DNA of 22,733 nucleotides from an uncultured Eubacteriales bacterium (GTDB lineage Bacteria > Bacillota > Clostridia > Oscillospirales > Acutalibacteraceae): NCBI GenBank assembly GCA_934667845.1, contig CAKUMQ010000042.1, positions 1 to 22,733 on the forward strand. Direction: 5' to 3'. The position numbers and the translations under genes are program-made. The notes under the pieces were generated by a model. The model saw only the letters and a program-made list of their open reading frames with translations, did not search any database and was not told the DNA's origin. Shown here one piece after another: positions 15,382 through 22,671 of the stretch (position 1 is the first letter of the stretch; every line of letters begins with the position of its first letter).

Positions 15382-17004
15382 GTGAAAAAGAGTATGTTAG
15401 CCATAGCGGCTTTATTATCCCTTTGCGTAACATTGATTGCCGTGGGACTGAGCGCGGTCGCCGCACCGGCGGATTACACCTATACGCTGCTGCAGGATTT
15501 TGAGTCGGCGGACGCCAATGCCGATGCCTATATCTGGGGTGACGGCGGCCTGCTGACCTTTGCCCCGGATACGACCGTGAAAAATACCGGCAGTCAGTCG
15601 GTAAAGGTTACGATGGGCGGCATCAACAGTGCGACCGGTCAGCCGGTCAATAACCTGTATCCGCGGATCACAGCCAATAACTTTTCCGGTTTTGCAGGCG
15701 TCTGCTACTGGATCAAGACCGACAGCGGCAAAACCGTTGCCGATGTCGGCGGCGTCAAGATGGCCGGCCGTATCGAGGGATATGTACAGACCAACAGCGC
15801 CCGGTATATGACCAGCCCCAATGTCGGCGACATCTTTATGATGGCGGACGGCAGCACCGATATGGTGGCTATGGAAAAGGCAGGGGACGGTCGCTACTGG
15901 CTGCCGGCTGATTTCACCGGGACGATTTTCATGCCCTTCTCCTCGATGGCGAACTGGACGGCAGATGCGGATCTGAGTGCGGTCACAGAGCTGGCACTGG
16001 GCTTCCACTGCGCGGATTTTGCCGAAAATGTGTACTATGTGGATTCCGTGCGCGGTTACGGCGACGGATCCTCGCCTGCTTCTTCGAATACTGAGCCTCC
16101 CGCTTCCTCCGACGCTGAGCCTCCCGCCTCCTCTGATGCACAGGAGTCCAATGAGCCGGAGCTGCCCGACGGAGAGATCGACCCGCTGATGATCCAGAAT
16201 TTTGAAAAGCGCTATACGGCGTCTGTCATCAACCGCTGGGACGGCGGCGCGTTTGCCGAATTTTCCCTGGAAGCGGGCAAGGGCGTAAACGGTTCCAGCG
16301 CGCTGAAAGCCGTTTTCGGCGGACCGAACGGCGGTCAGGTATCCTTTGTGGCGTACCTCACTATGCAAAACACCAACCTGAGCGCCGGAAAAACACTGAT
16401 GTTCTATGCGGAAAACCCGCAGACCGCCGAGGACGGACAGGTCGCGCTGGGCTTTACGTTTGAAGAAAAAAGCCACGAGCGCTGGTATGCCGGCGAGGGT
16501 AAAAAGTATTATCTGGTCAGCACGGACGGCGAGGCGAAGGAGCAGCAAAACGGCGGCGACGGCAGATTGGTCATCCCGGCGGGCTTTAAGGGCTATGTGA
16601 TCGTGCCCCTCAGCACGTTTAAGCTGCAAATGGGTTCTCTTGTGGACGGCGATATGGATCTCTCTGATGTCGCCTGCCTGATCGACGCGGATTCCACCGC
16701 GGCAAACGGTAAGACGATATATCTCGATGAGTATCGGATGAGCGAAAAATCGGCTGCTGCCGTGGTGGATGAGCTGACTGCGCAGCAGCCGGGCGAGTCC
16801 TCCGACGACACCGAATCCTCTGCGCCGGTCCTGCCGGAATCTTCCGGTGAGTCCTCCGCCGAGACGCCGACTGAATCCTCCGAGGTATCCTCTGACGGCG
16901 GAAACGGAGAGAATCCGGATACCGGCGTCGCTGTCCCTGTGACCGCTCTGGCTGTGCTGACGGCAGCCGCCGCGGTGTGCACGGTCGTCAGAAAACAAAA
17001 ATAA
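15382..17004 (+). CDS. Wall-anchored surface protein with two carbohydrate-binding-like modules
   Basis: 540 residues starting at GTG, with AAGGAG about 12 bases upstream. A signal peptide (about 1-28) leads into a beta-rich module (about 30-225) that opens with LLQDFESADAN. An acidic Ser/Pro linker with repeated EPPASSDA follows, and then a second module (about 268-460) opens with MIQNFEKRY. Both resemble jelly-roll carbohydrate-binding domains. The tail is Ser/Glu-rich and ends in NPDTG, a hydrophobic stretch and a basic RKQK end, the standard layout of a sortase substrate with an N-P-x-T-G variant signal. No catalytic domain is apparent. It is probably displayed on the wall to hold the glycan near the importers. 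The sortase is not in the window. Confidence 0.8.
   Translation: MKKSMLAIAALLSLCVTLIAVGLSAVAAPADYTYTLLQDFESADANADAYIWGDGGLLTFAPDTTVKNTGSQSVKVTMGGINSATGQPVNNLYPRITANNFSGFAGVCYWIKTDSGKTVADVGGVKMAGRIEGYVQTNSARYMTSPNVGDIFMMADGSTDMVAMEKAGDGRYWLPADFTGTIFMPFSSMANWTADADLSAVTELALGFHCADFAENVYYVDSVRGYGDGSSPASSNTEPPASSDAEPPASSDAQESNEPELPDGEIDPLMIQNFEKRYTASVINRWDGGAFAEFSLEAGKGVNGSSALKAVFGGPNGGQVSFVAYLTMQNTNLSAGKTLMFYAENPQTAEDGQVALGFTFEEKSHERWYAGEGKKYYLVSTDGEAKEQQNGGDGRLVIPAGFKGYVIVPLSTFKLQMGSLVDGDMDLSDVACLIDADSTAANGKTIYLDEYRMSEKSAAAVVDELTAQQPGESSDDTESSAPVLPESSGESSAETPTESSEVSSDGGNGENPDTGVAVPVTALAVLTAAAAVCTVVRKQK
16093..16140 (+). repeat. 24-bp tandem repeat encoding the EPPASSDA linker
   Basis: Two adjacent 24-base units encode EPPASSDA twice; the preceding codons (SPASSNT) look like a decayed third unit. 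The units differ at a few mostly silent positions. Such linker repeats can change copy number by slippage. Confidence 0.8.
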
Positions 17005-17046
17005 ATTTCCCCTGCAACGGAACCGCGCTGTTTCGCCGCAGGAACG

Positions 17047-17084
17047 CATTCCCTCCGCCCTGCTTTGCACGGGCGGGGGGAATG
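17047..17084 (+). other. Strong stem-loop without T-tract between wall protein and GH110 genes
   Basis: CATTCCCTCCGCCC (17047-17060) pairs with GGGCGGGGGGAATG (17071-17084) around a ten-base loop: 14 pairs with one G-T wobble. No run of T follows, so it is unlikely to be a simple intrinsic terminator. It fills most of the 132-base gap between genes. It could punctuate or stabilise the transcript, or partly attenuate the downstream enzymes. Confidence 0.6.
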
Positions 17085-17136
17085 TCCGTCGCAAAACAGG
17101 AAAAAGCGGTTGCGGACTATGAGGAAAGGTGAGACT

Positions 17137-18780
17137 ATGAAGGTTGTACAGTTCAATACCTATTTAGACCGGCTGGGAGACGCCTGTCTGGCGATGCAGG
17201 AGGCGATCGCGGCGCTTGCCGGTGAAGGCGGGCGGCTGGTGATCGAGCCGGGCAGCTACGATTTTTACCCTGATACCGCCTGCGAACGGTTTTATTTTGT
17301 TTCCAACAACGACAAGAGCAGCAAGCGCATCGGCATGCCGTTTATCGGCGGAAAACGGATCGAAATCGAGGGCAACGGCGCGAAGCTGCTGTTTCACGGA
17401 AAGATGACCCCTGCTGTTTTTGACGGGTGTGAGGATGTGCATATCCGGGATCTGACCGTGGATTTTGACCGCCCGTTTTATTCCGAAGGGCTGGTGGAGG
17501 AGGCATCGGCTCATGAAGTGATCTTGAAAATTGACGCTACGCGTTTTCCATATTATGTTTGCCACGGGCGGCTGCATTTTACCGGCTGGAAATGGGATGT
17601 GAGCCGTATTCTCAACCTGATGCAGTATTCGCCGCTGACCGGCGATCTGGAGCCGGAAACTGCGGACTGCTATCTGGATAAGCACGGGTATGCGGCGGAG
17701 GAGCTGCCGGACGGACGCGTGCGGCTCCGGCTGCGCGAGCGGGAGTTTCCGTATGCGATCCGCCCCGGCAACGTATTGGTGATGATACATGCCACCAGAG
17801 AGAATCCCGGGCTGTTTTTCAGCGAGTGCCGGAATATCCGGATCGACAACGTGACGGTCCACCACAGCGAGGGCATGGCGTTTATTTTTCAGCTCTGCCG
17901 CAATGTGATTCTGACCGGCTGCCGCGTAGAGCCCTCGGAGCGCCGCCTGATCTCGGCATGTGCCGATGCCACGCATTTTGTCAACTGCTCCGGCGATATT
18001 CTGATGAAGGATTGCGTGATGGAAAGTCAGTGCGACGACGCGACCAATGTGCACGGCATCTATACCCGTGTACAGAGGATCGAGGGCGATCGGTTGTATC
18101 TGCAGTTTATGCACGATCAGCAGGAGGGCGTGCCGCTGTACCATACCGGCGACCGGCTTTGCCTGATCAAGTGCGGGGATATGACGCCGTTCGGCGAGTG
18201 CCGCGTGGTCTCGGCGGAAAGGGTCAACGGGCAGCTTTGCTGTGTCACGGTGGATCGCCTGCCGGAGGGGATTGCCGAACAGGACGGCGTAGAGAATATC
18301 GACCGCGCGCCGGAAAATGTGACGATCACCGGCTGTGTGACCGGCAAAAACCGCGCCCGCAGCTTCCTGATCTCCTGCCGCGGCCATGTGCGCATCACGG
18401 GCAACGAGCTGCATTCCAACGGCGCCGCCATATGGATATCCGGTGACTGCCGGTACTGGTACGAATCCGGTCCGGTGGAGGATGTTGAGGTGTCCGGGAA
18501 TCAGATCGAGTGCAAAAACAGCGGGATCGCCGGCTGGGGTACGGCGGCGGTGGAGATCGTGCCGGAGCTGGAGCAGTCGCCCGCCTATTATCACGGGCGG
18601 ATTGTGATCGACGGCAATGTGTTCCGCAAATCCCGCGGCCCGCTTGTCCATGCTCGTTTTGTGCGGGAGCTGGAGGTGAAAAACAACCGCCTGATCTGCG
18701 CGGATGAACAGGCGGCGGAGATCCTGACCCGGTGCTGCACGCTGCATAACCGCAATAACACGATCGAAACGGAAATATAA
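17137..18780 (+). CDS. GH110 family alpha-1,3-galactosidase, cytoplasmic
   Basis: 547 residues from ATG 17137. The possible TTG start further upstream lies in the loop of a hairpin and has no suitable ribosome binding site, whereas AAGGTGAG stands just before 17137. There is no signal peptide. The pattern matches GH110 enzymes, inverting exo-alpha-1,3-galactosidases acting on blood-group-B and linear alpha-Gal ends: FYFVSNNDKSSKRIGMPF near the N-terminus, HSEGMAFIFQLCRNVILTG, ADATHF with Asp277, DDATNVHG with Asp300 and Asp301, FMHDQ, and WYESG (Trp441). The 23-24 residue gap between the first Asp and the Asp pair agrees with the aspartate triad proposed as acid and base in GH110, as I recall it. 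The fold is a right-handed beta-helix with an inserted beta-barrel domain. It should remove terminal alpha-galactose from imported oligosaccharides. Confidence 0.88.
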   Translation: MKVVQFNTYLDRLGDACLAMQEAIAALAGEGGRLVIEPGSYDFYPDTACERFYFVSNNDKSSKRIGMPFIGGKRIEIEGNGAKLLFHGKMTPAVFDGCEDVHIRDLTVDFDRPFYSEGLVEEASAHEVILKIDATRFPYYVCHGRLHFTGWKWDVSRILNLMQYSPLTGDLEPETADCYLDKHGYAAEELPDGRVRLRLREREFPYAIRPGNVLVMIHATRENPGLFFSECRNIRIDNVTVHHSEGMAFIFQLCRNVILTGCRVEPSERRLISACADATHFVNCSGDILMKDCVMESQCDDATNVHGIYTRVQRIEGDRLYLQFMHDQQEGVPLYHTGDRLCLIKCGDMTPFGECRVVSAERVNGQLCCVTVDRLPEGIAEQDGVENIDRAPENVTITGCVTGKNRARSFLISCRGHVRITGNELHSNGAAIWISGDCRYWYESGPVEDVEVSGNQIECKNSGIAGWGTAAVEIVPELEQSPAYYHGRIVIDGNVFRKSRGPLVHARFVRELEVKNNRLICADEQAAEILTRCCTLHNRNNTIETEI

Positions 18781-18807
18781 AGATACAATGAAGGGAGAGA
18801 GTCAACT

Positions 18808-20808
18808 ATGAAGCGTTTATCTTGTCTGGCTGTCGTTTTCTGCCTGCTGTGCGCTGTGCTGGCGGGATGTCAGGACAAAACTCCTGGGGAATCGGCGGTA
18901 TCCGTGCCGGAAAGCGCCGCTTCTGCGGAGATGACAACCGCGGACGGCTCCGGCAGCAAAACAGAGACGACCGGTACGGCAAAGCCGGATAACAGAAAAA
19001 CAACGGCGACGTCCGGCCGTTCCACGAGTCACAACGGGTCTGTGCCGACACAGGGAAACCGGACAAGCACCGTGACAACGGGAGGAAACCATATGACGTA
19101 TACGGTCAGTCAAAGCCCCAACGGCGTGACGGTGCGCGCACCGTCGGATAAGGGACTTAAGGTAATCGACGCCGCGACTTTCGGCATGAGTACGGCGAGC
19201 AAGGACAATTCCGATGCCTTTTCTCTGGCGCTGTCCTATGCCGCGGAGTTCCCGAACACCAAGATCGTGATTAAAAAGGGAGTGTACACCTTCAGCCCCT
19301 CCCGCAACATGACCATGAAGGGCGCCAAAAACGTGGTGATCGACGGTCAGGGTGCCGAGTTTATCTTCCGCAGTCCGTATATGTTCTATTTTTCGGAGTG
19401 CGACACGGTAGAGGTGCGGGATCTGGTGATCGACTGGGATTGGGCGTACTATCGTCCCGCCAATCTGATGAAGGTCATCCGGAAGGACGGCGACAGCATT
19501 GATTTTGAATTGCCCGAGGTCAGTACGGTCAAGGTGTCCGATATTGTGTTTTACACGATGAATCAGTATGACCCCGAAACGCTGACGCCCGGCACGGCAG
19601 GCGGCAAGGAGTTCCACGGGCCGCTGAATCATACCCGCATCGAGAGCCTCGGCGGCAACCGGATCCGGGTATACGGTCTGGCTCAGTCCGCTTCCATGCA
19701 GGTGGGGGAGATCTATCTGACCCGCAATTATGCCTGCAAAAGTCACTGCTTTGAAACCAGCAATTCACAGAACATCACCTATCGCCGCATCAAGATCTAC
19801 GGCGCTTCCGGTATGGGGTTTGTATTCAGTAACGGCAGCGGTCATATGATGCTGAAAGACTGCACCATCGGTCTGCGTCCCGGCGAGGAGAGCAGGCGCC
19901 GTCTTTCCACACAGGCTGACTGCGTCCATGCGCTCAACACCTCCGGTCATCTTTGGATCGAGGGCTGTGATTTCTCCTTTTCCGGAGATGACGGCACCAA
20001 CGTCCATGACAACGTGGCGCAGGTGGAGACAAGGACAGGGGATTCTCAGCTACGGCTGACCAATACGATGCCGTTTGCCGCGGGTGATACGCTGTCCTTC
20101 CTGAAAGACGATTATACGCCGCTGAATGTGACGGCGAAGATCGAAAAGAAGGAGGGAACGCTGGTTACGCTGGACAAAAAGCTGCCGGCGAGCGTGCAGA
20201 AAAACTGTATCGCGGTAAATACACGGTATAACAGCAGCAAATATTATATTGCCGGCAACGTGTACCATGAGGGGCGCGCCCGCGGGATTTTGGCGCAGGC
20301 CGGCGACGGGCTGATCGAAAACAACCGCTTTTTCCGCAATCAGGGGGCGTCGATCCTGATCGTGACGGATATCAGCACAGGCCTTTGGTCGGAGGGCACC
20401 GGCGTTGACGGGCTGACGGTAAAAAACAACACTTTTGAGCGCTGCAATGTGAATAACTGGACGGCGCTGATCGAGATCCATGCCAATATCAACGGCACCC
20501 GTTCCACCTATCCGGTGATGAAGAACATTCTGATCGAAAACAATACATTTATTGATTTCCCCAGCAAGCTGCTCGACATTACCTCGGCGGATCGCGTCAC
20601 GGTGAGGAACAACACCGTCAAAAACCCCACGGCTCTTGCCAATGACAACGGAAACCGCGGCGAGATCAGCTGCCACAACGCCTCGAATATCACCATATCG
20701 GGGAATACCTATCTGGCTTCGCCGTATATGAGCCGTTCGGTCATCTCATTTGAGGACAGCGCGTTCCGTGTGACGGGGCTGACCGTGAAAAACAATACCT
20801 ATCGGTAA
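18808..20808 (+). CDS. GH110-related beta-helix lipoprotein
   Basis: 666 residues. A lipoprotein signal ends in LAGC with the lipidated cysteine at 21, followed by a long Ser/Thr-rich linker (about 22-95). The rest is a right-handed beta-helix with the same architecture as the cytoplasmic GH110 protein upstream: FYFSECDTVEVRDLVIDWDW, YGASGMGFVFSNGSGHMMLK, QADCVHAL with Asp371, GDDGTNVHD with Asp394 and Asp395, and LWSEG (Trp527). All three aspartates of the GH110-type triad are kept with identical 23-24 spacing, so it is probably active. Neighbouring residues differ (Cys-Val instead of Ala-Thr after the first Asp), and substrate preference may differ too. It should act at the outer face of the membrane. 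An AAGGGAG-type ribosome binding site precedes the ATG, 27 bases after the upstream stop. Confidence 0.82.
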   Translation: MKRLSCLAVVFCLLCAVLAGCQDKTPGESAVSVPESAASAEMTTADGSGSKTETTGTAKPDNRKTTATSGRSTSHNGSVPTQGNRTSTVTTGGNHMTYTVSQSPNGVTVRAPSDKGLKVIDAATFGMSTASKDNSDAFSLALSYAAEFPNTKIVIKKGVYTFSPSRNMTMKGAKNVVIDGQGAEFIFRSPYMFYFSECDTVEVRDLVIDWDWAYYRPANLMKVIRKDGDSIDFELPEVSTVKVSDIVFYTMNQYDPETLTPGTAGGKEFHGPLNHTRIESLGGNRIRVYGLAQSASMQVGEIYLTRNYACKSHCFETSNSQNITYRRIKIYGASGMGFVFSNGSGHMMLKDCTIGLRPGEESRRRLSTQADCVHALNTSGHLWIEGCDFSFSGDDGTNVHDNVAQVETRTGDSQLRLTNTMPFAAGDTLSFLKDDYTPLNVTAKIEKKEGTLVTLDKKLPASVQKNCIAVNTRYNSSKYYIAGNVYHEGRARGILAQAGDGLIENNRFFRNQGASILIVTDISTGLWSEGTGVDGLTVKNNTFERCNVNNWTALIEIHANINGTRSTYPVMKNILIENNTFIDFPSKLLDITSADRVTVRNNTVKNPTALANDNGNRGEISCHNASNITISGNTYLASPYMSRSVISFEDSAFRVTGLTVKNNTYR

Positions 20809-20816
20809 GCGCAGCA

Positions 20817-20847
20817 GCCCGCCCTGTTTCTGTGGACAGCGGCGGGC
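20817..20847 (+). other. Stem-loop between beta-helix lipoprotein and MBL genes
   Basis: GCCCGCC-CTGT (20817-20827) pairs with ACAG-C-GGCGGGC (20836-20847): 11 pairs with one bulged C and an eight-base loop. There is no T-tract. As with the hairpin at 17047, it may mark or stabilise a transcript boundary within the operon. Confidence 0.5.
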
Positions 20848-20877
20848 GGCCCGGTGTAGAAAGAGGAGTGCAGAGAT

Positions 20878-21612
20878 ATGAAGCTGATCTTCTGGGGGAC
20901 GAGTCACGGAGTGCCGCAGCCCGACCGCTTCTGTTCGGCGGCGCTGCTGCAATGTGCGGACAGCTTTTATCTGCTGGACGGCGGCGCGCCCGTAGCGGAT
21001 CTTATGGTGCGCGGCGGTATCCCGTTTTCGCAGCTGAGAGCTGTGTTTGTGACGCATATGCACAGTGACCATACCTTTGGGATCCCGCATCTGTGCAGCC
21101 TGGCGAATTGGTATTTTGTTGACGCGTCTTTTGATGTGTATCTGCCGGAGCAGGCGGGGGTGGAAGCGTTTCGCGCCATGCTTCTGGTAGGAGATAAGCA
21201 GCTTTGCGACCGCAGGATCCGGCTGAAAACGGTGCAGGCGGGCGTGGTCTACGACGACGGTCGCCTTGCCGTTACGGCGATTCCGACCGGGCATATGGGG
21301 GAGCAGTATCCCTCTTTTGCCTATATGCTGGAGGGGGAGGGGCAGCGGATATTTCTGACCGGCGATCTGCGTCCGGATGCTTCCGATTTTCCGGTGGCGG
21401 CAAAGCAGCTGAAAAGCGATGCCGTGATCTGTGAGCTGGCGCATTTCGGACCGGAGCAGATCCTGCCGCATGTGGAGGCCTGCCCCGCAAAGCGCCTGAT
21501 CTTTCACCATGTCTGCGGTATGGATGCCGCAGTCGCTGCCGCCAATGCATGGCAGAACACGCTGCCCTTTCCGGTGTATTTTGCGGCGGACGGGGAGCAG
21601 TATTTGCTGTAA
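20878..21612 (+). CDS. MBL-fold metallo-hydrolase, RNase Z/PhnP-like branch
   Basis: 244 residues with no signal peptide, so cytoplasmic. It has the full metal-binding set of the metallo-beta-lactamase fold: HMHSDH at residues 60-65, His139 (PTGHMG), Asp163 (TGDLRPD) and the late His pair 210-211 (IFHHVCG). The N-terminal WGTSHGVPQPDRFCSA resembles the G-T-x-x-x-x-P opening of RNase Z, PhnP and related phosphodiesterases. It lacks a recognisable RNase Z exosite arm, so a tRNA-processing role is unlikely. It is the last gene before the terminator. Its placement suggests a role in the same pathway, for example on a phosphodiester or lactone intermediate, but nothing in the sequence fixes the substrate. 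AGAGGAG lies about nine bases before the ATG. Confidence 0.85.
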   Translation: MKLIFWGTSHGVPQPDRFCSAALLQCADSFYLLDGGAPVADLMVRGGIPFSQLRAVFVTHMHSDHTFGIPHLCSLANWYFVDASFDVYLPEQAGVEAFRAMLLVGDKQLCDRRIRLKTVQAGVVYDDGRLAVTAIPTGHMGEQYPSFAYMLEGEGQRIFLTGDLRPDASDFPVAAKQLKSDAVICELAHFGPEQILPHVEACPAKRLIFHHVCGMDAAVAAANAWQNTLPFPVYFAADGEQYLL

Positions 21613-21643
21613 GCGCCGCTTTCGGCGGGAGACTATTATTCCT

Positions 21644-21687
21644 AAAAAACGTACCGCCCGGTGCAAAACCGGGCGGTACGTTTTTTT
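21644..21687 (+). terminator. Strong intrinsic terminator closing the locus
   Basis: The stem CGTACCGCCCGG / CCGGGCGGTACG is perfect, with loop TGCAAAA. It is flanked by A6 on the left and T7 on the right, which extend pairing to about 18 pairs. The T-tract makes it a good terminator for the plus strand, and the A-tract would let it work for the minus strand as well. Confidence 0.93.
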
Positions 21688-21837
21688 CTGTCGTCCTGTC
21701 TAATGGGAAATCCGCTCATGGTCGTGTCAAGATAGGGACAACGTTTATCAGATGGTTTTTCTGATTTAATAACGACCCGATGCATTTTCACGCGGAGCTT
21801 CTTCCGCAATCGGCATGTCAAGCTTGTGGTTCAGCGG

Positions 21838-21861
21838 ACACAGAGGGATATCTCTCTGTGT
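21838..21861. other. Inverted repeat in the gene-free stretch
   Basis: ACACAGAG (21838-21845) and CTCTGTGT (21854-21861) form a perfect eight-pair stem, extendable by a G-T and a G-C pair to a four-base ATAT loop. It is followed by TTACAATTTT, which is too interrupted for a classic terminator. Confidence 0.45.
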
Positions 21862-22140
21862 TTACAATTTTATCCCGGCTGTTCGGTAACAAAACATTCA
21901 GGAAATTCATTCTTTAGGGGCTTTTTATATAGATTGGAGCCGTAAGCTTACCAACCCCTTTTTCGGGGGAGCCTTATATAAGACTCAATAAGTGTAATAG
22001 TATTTTTTGTCTTTTCCTGTCTGGCAAGGTGCCTTTGTGCATTGCCGATAAGATCCTTGTATTTTCAGAAGTCTGATATAAAAATGTCTGACTGCGCTTG
22101 TATTTGTAAAAAATAGCCGCTGACACGCGATGGAAATTGT

Positions 22141-22168
22141 TTTTTCGAAAAGGAAGATTTTCGAAAAA
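22141..22168. other. AT-rich inverted repeat built from TTTTCGAAAA palindromes
   Basis: TTTTTCGAAAA and TTTTCGAAAAA are perfect inverted copies separated by GGAAGA. Each arm contains the palindrome TTTTCGAAAA, so the arrangement suits two protein dimers as well as a hairpin. It lies about 70 bases upstream of a predicted promoter. Confidence 0.5.
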
Positions 22169-22218
22169 TAGCGCGTAAATTCGTATGTATAAGTGGTTCA
22201 ATTATGTCATTTATATTG

Positions 22219-22249
22219 CTTGATACGTGACTTTTTCTTGATATGTGAC
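22219..22249 (+). repeat. Direct repeat CTTGATAyGTGAC, period 18
   Basis: CTTGATACGTGAC (22219-22231) and CTTGATATGTGAC (22237-22249) match at 12 of 13 positions with an 18-base period. The second copy contains the -35 element of the promoter at 22238. Such placement is typical of a regulator site, but no regulator is encoded in the window. Confidence 0.6.
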
Positions 22250-22266
22250 AAGGGATTTGCTATCAT
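22238..22266 (+). promoter_or_regulatory. Candidate sigma-A promoter
   Basis: TTGATA (22238-22243) and TATCAT (22261-22266) are separated by exactly 17 bases; each differs from consensus at one position. AGGAGG follows at 22272-22277. Reading from it are only two tiny ORFs, M-I-P-L-Y-K-K-R-G-K-S (22293-22328) and M-M-P-L-K-Q-G-F-R-E-K-K-N (22325-22366), and then the surface-protein remnant. Confidence 0.55.
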
Positions 22267-22338
22267 AATATAGGAGGTTTTAACGAAAGACGATGATTCC
22301 TCTATATAAAAAGAGGGGGAAATCATGATGCCGCTTAA

Positions 22339-22647
22339 ACAGGGCTTCAGAGAGAAGAAAAATTAGTGCAAAATGCATCCGCATTGAATACCTTGACAAC
22401 GGGCAGACATAAGATCACGGTGATATTTGAAACCGGGTCTGCCGATTGTGAGTTTACCGTTACGGAGAAAAGTAAACCGACCGATCCGGTTAAGCCTGCG
22501 GAGTCCGACGAACCGGCTAAGCCTGAAAATCCCAAAACCGGAGAAGCTTTCTGTGTGGGATTTGTTTCTGCTCTTTTGGTTGTATCAGCGTTGGGTTTGC
22601 TTATGTCAAAAATCGTTATGTGTAATCGCAGGGAAAACGGTTTTTGA
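22339..22647 (+). pseudogene. C-terminal remnant of a wall-anchored surface protein
   Basis: The frame opens after a TAA at 22336 and has no plausible start with a ribosome binding site. The encoded ALNTLTTGRHKITVIFETG followed by SADCEFTV looks like the last strands of an Ig-like repeat domain seen in clostridial surface proteins. Then come a Lys/Pro/Asp/Glu-rich spacer, NPKTG, a hydrophobic helix and a basic tail (CNRRENGF), a complete sortase sorting signal. The N-terminal secretion signal and the body of the protein are missing. A promoter, AGGAGG and two short ORFs lie just upstream in other frames, as if an internal deletion had joined the two ends of a gene. A small functional peptide is less likely. 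Confidence 0.7.
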
Positions 22648-22671
22648 TCGTCTGTTTTAAGGAGGACGACT

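Larger units (their letters stand above)
21688..22218. other. AT-rich stretch without a convincing gene
   Basis: About 530 bases, visibly richer in A and T than the operon. Neither strand has a reading frame with a start, ribosome binding site and protein-like composition. It contains a ten-base palindrome GTAAGCTTAC (21942-21951) and the two inverted repeats listed separately. No tRNA or riboswitch pattern was recognised. Confidence 0.6.

Noticed and set aside
16093..16140. Short tandem repeat as a CRISPR-like array
   Set aside because: It has only two adjacent in-frame units encoding a linker, with no spacers and no cas genes.
17065..17136. TTG at 17065 as start of the GH110 gene
   Set aside because: It sits in the loop of a strong hairpin, has no ribosome binding site, and adds residues unlike the family. 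ATG 17137 is preceded by AAGGTGAG.
13898..18747. Three long minus-strand open frames (13898-15466, 15415-17094, 17164-18747)
   Set aside because: Each mirrors a well-supported plus-strand gene and reads as Arg/His-rich shadow sequence without signals of translation.
18788..18811. Mini-ORF M-K-G-E-S-Q-L overlapping the lipoprotein start
   Set aside because: It contains the Shine-Dalgarno of the real gene and has none of its own.
20878..21612. Calling the MBL-fold gene RNase Z
   Set aside because: The metal motif fits, but the exosite arm is not visible and the operon context is sugar catabolism. A general MBL-fold label is safer.
21974..22201. 75-codon minus-strand frame in the AT-rich region
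   Set aside because: It has a TTG start without a ribosome binding site, lacks recognisable domains, and covers an inverted repeat; chance is more likely.
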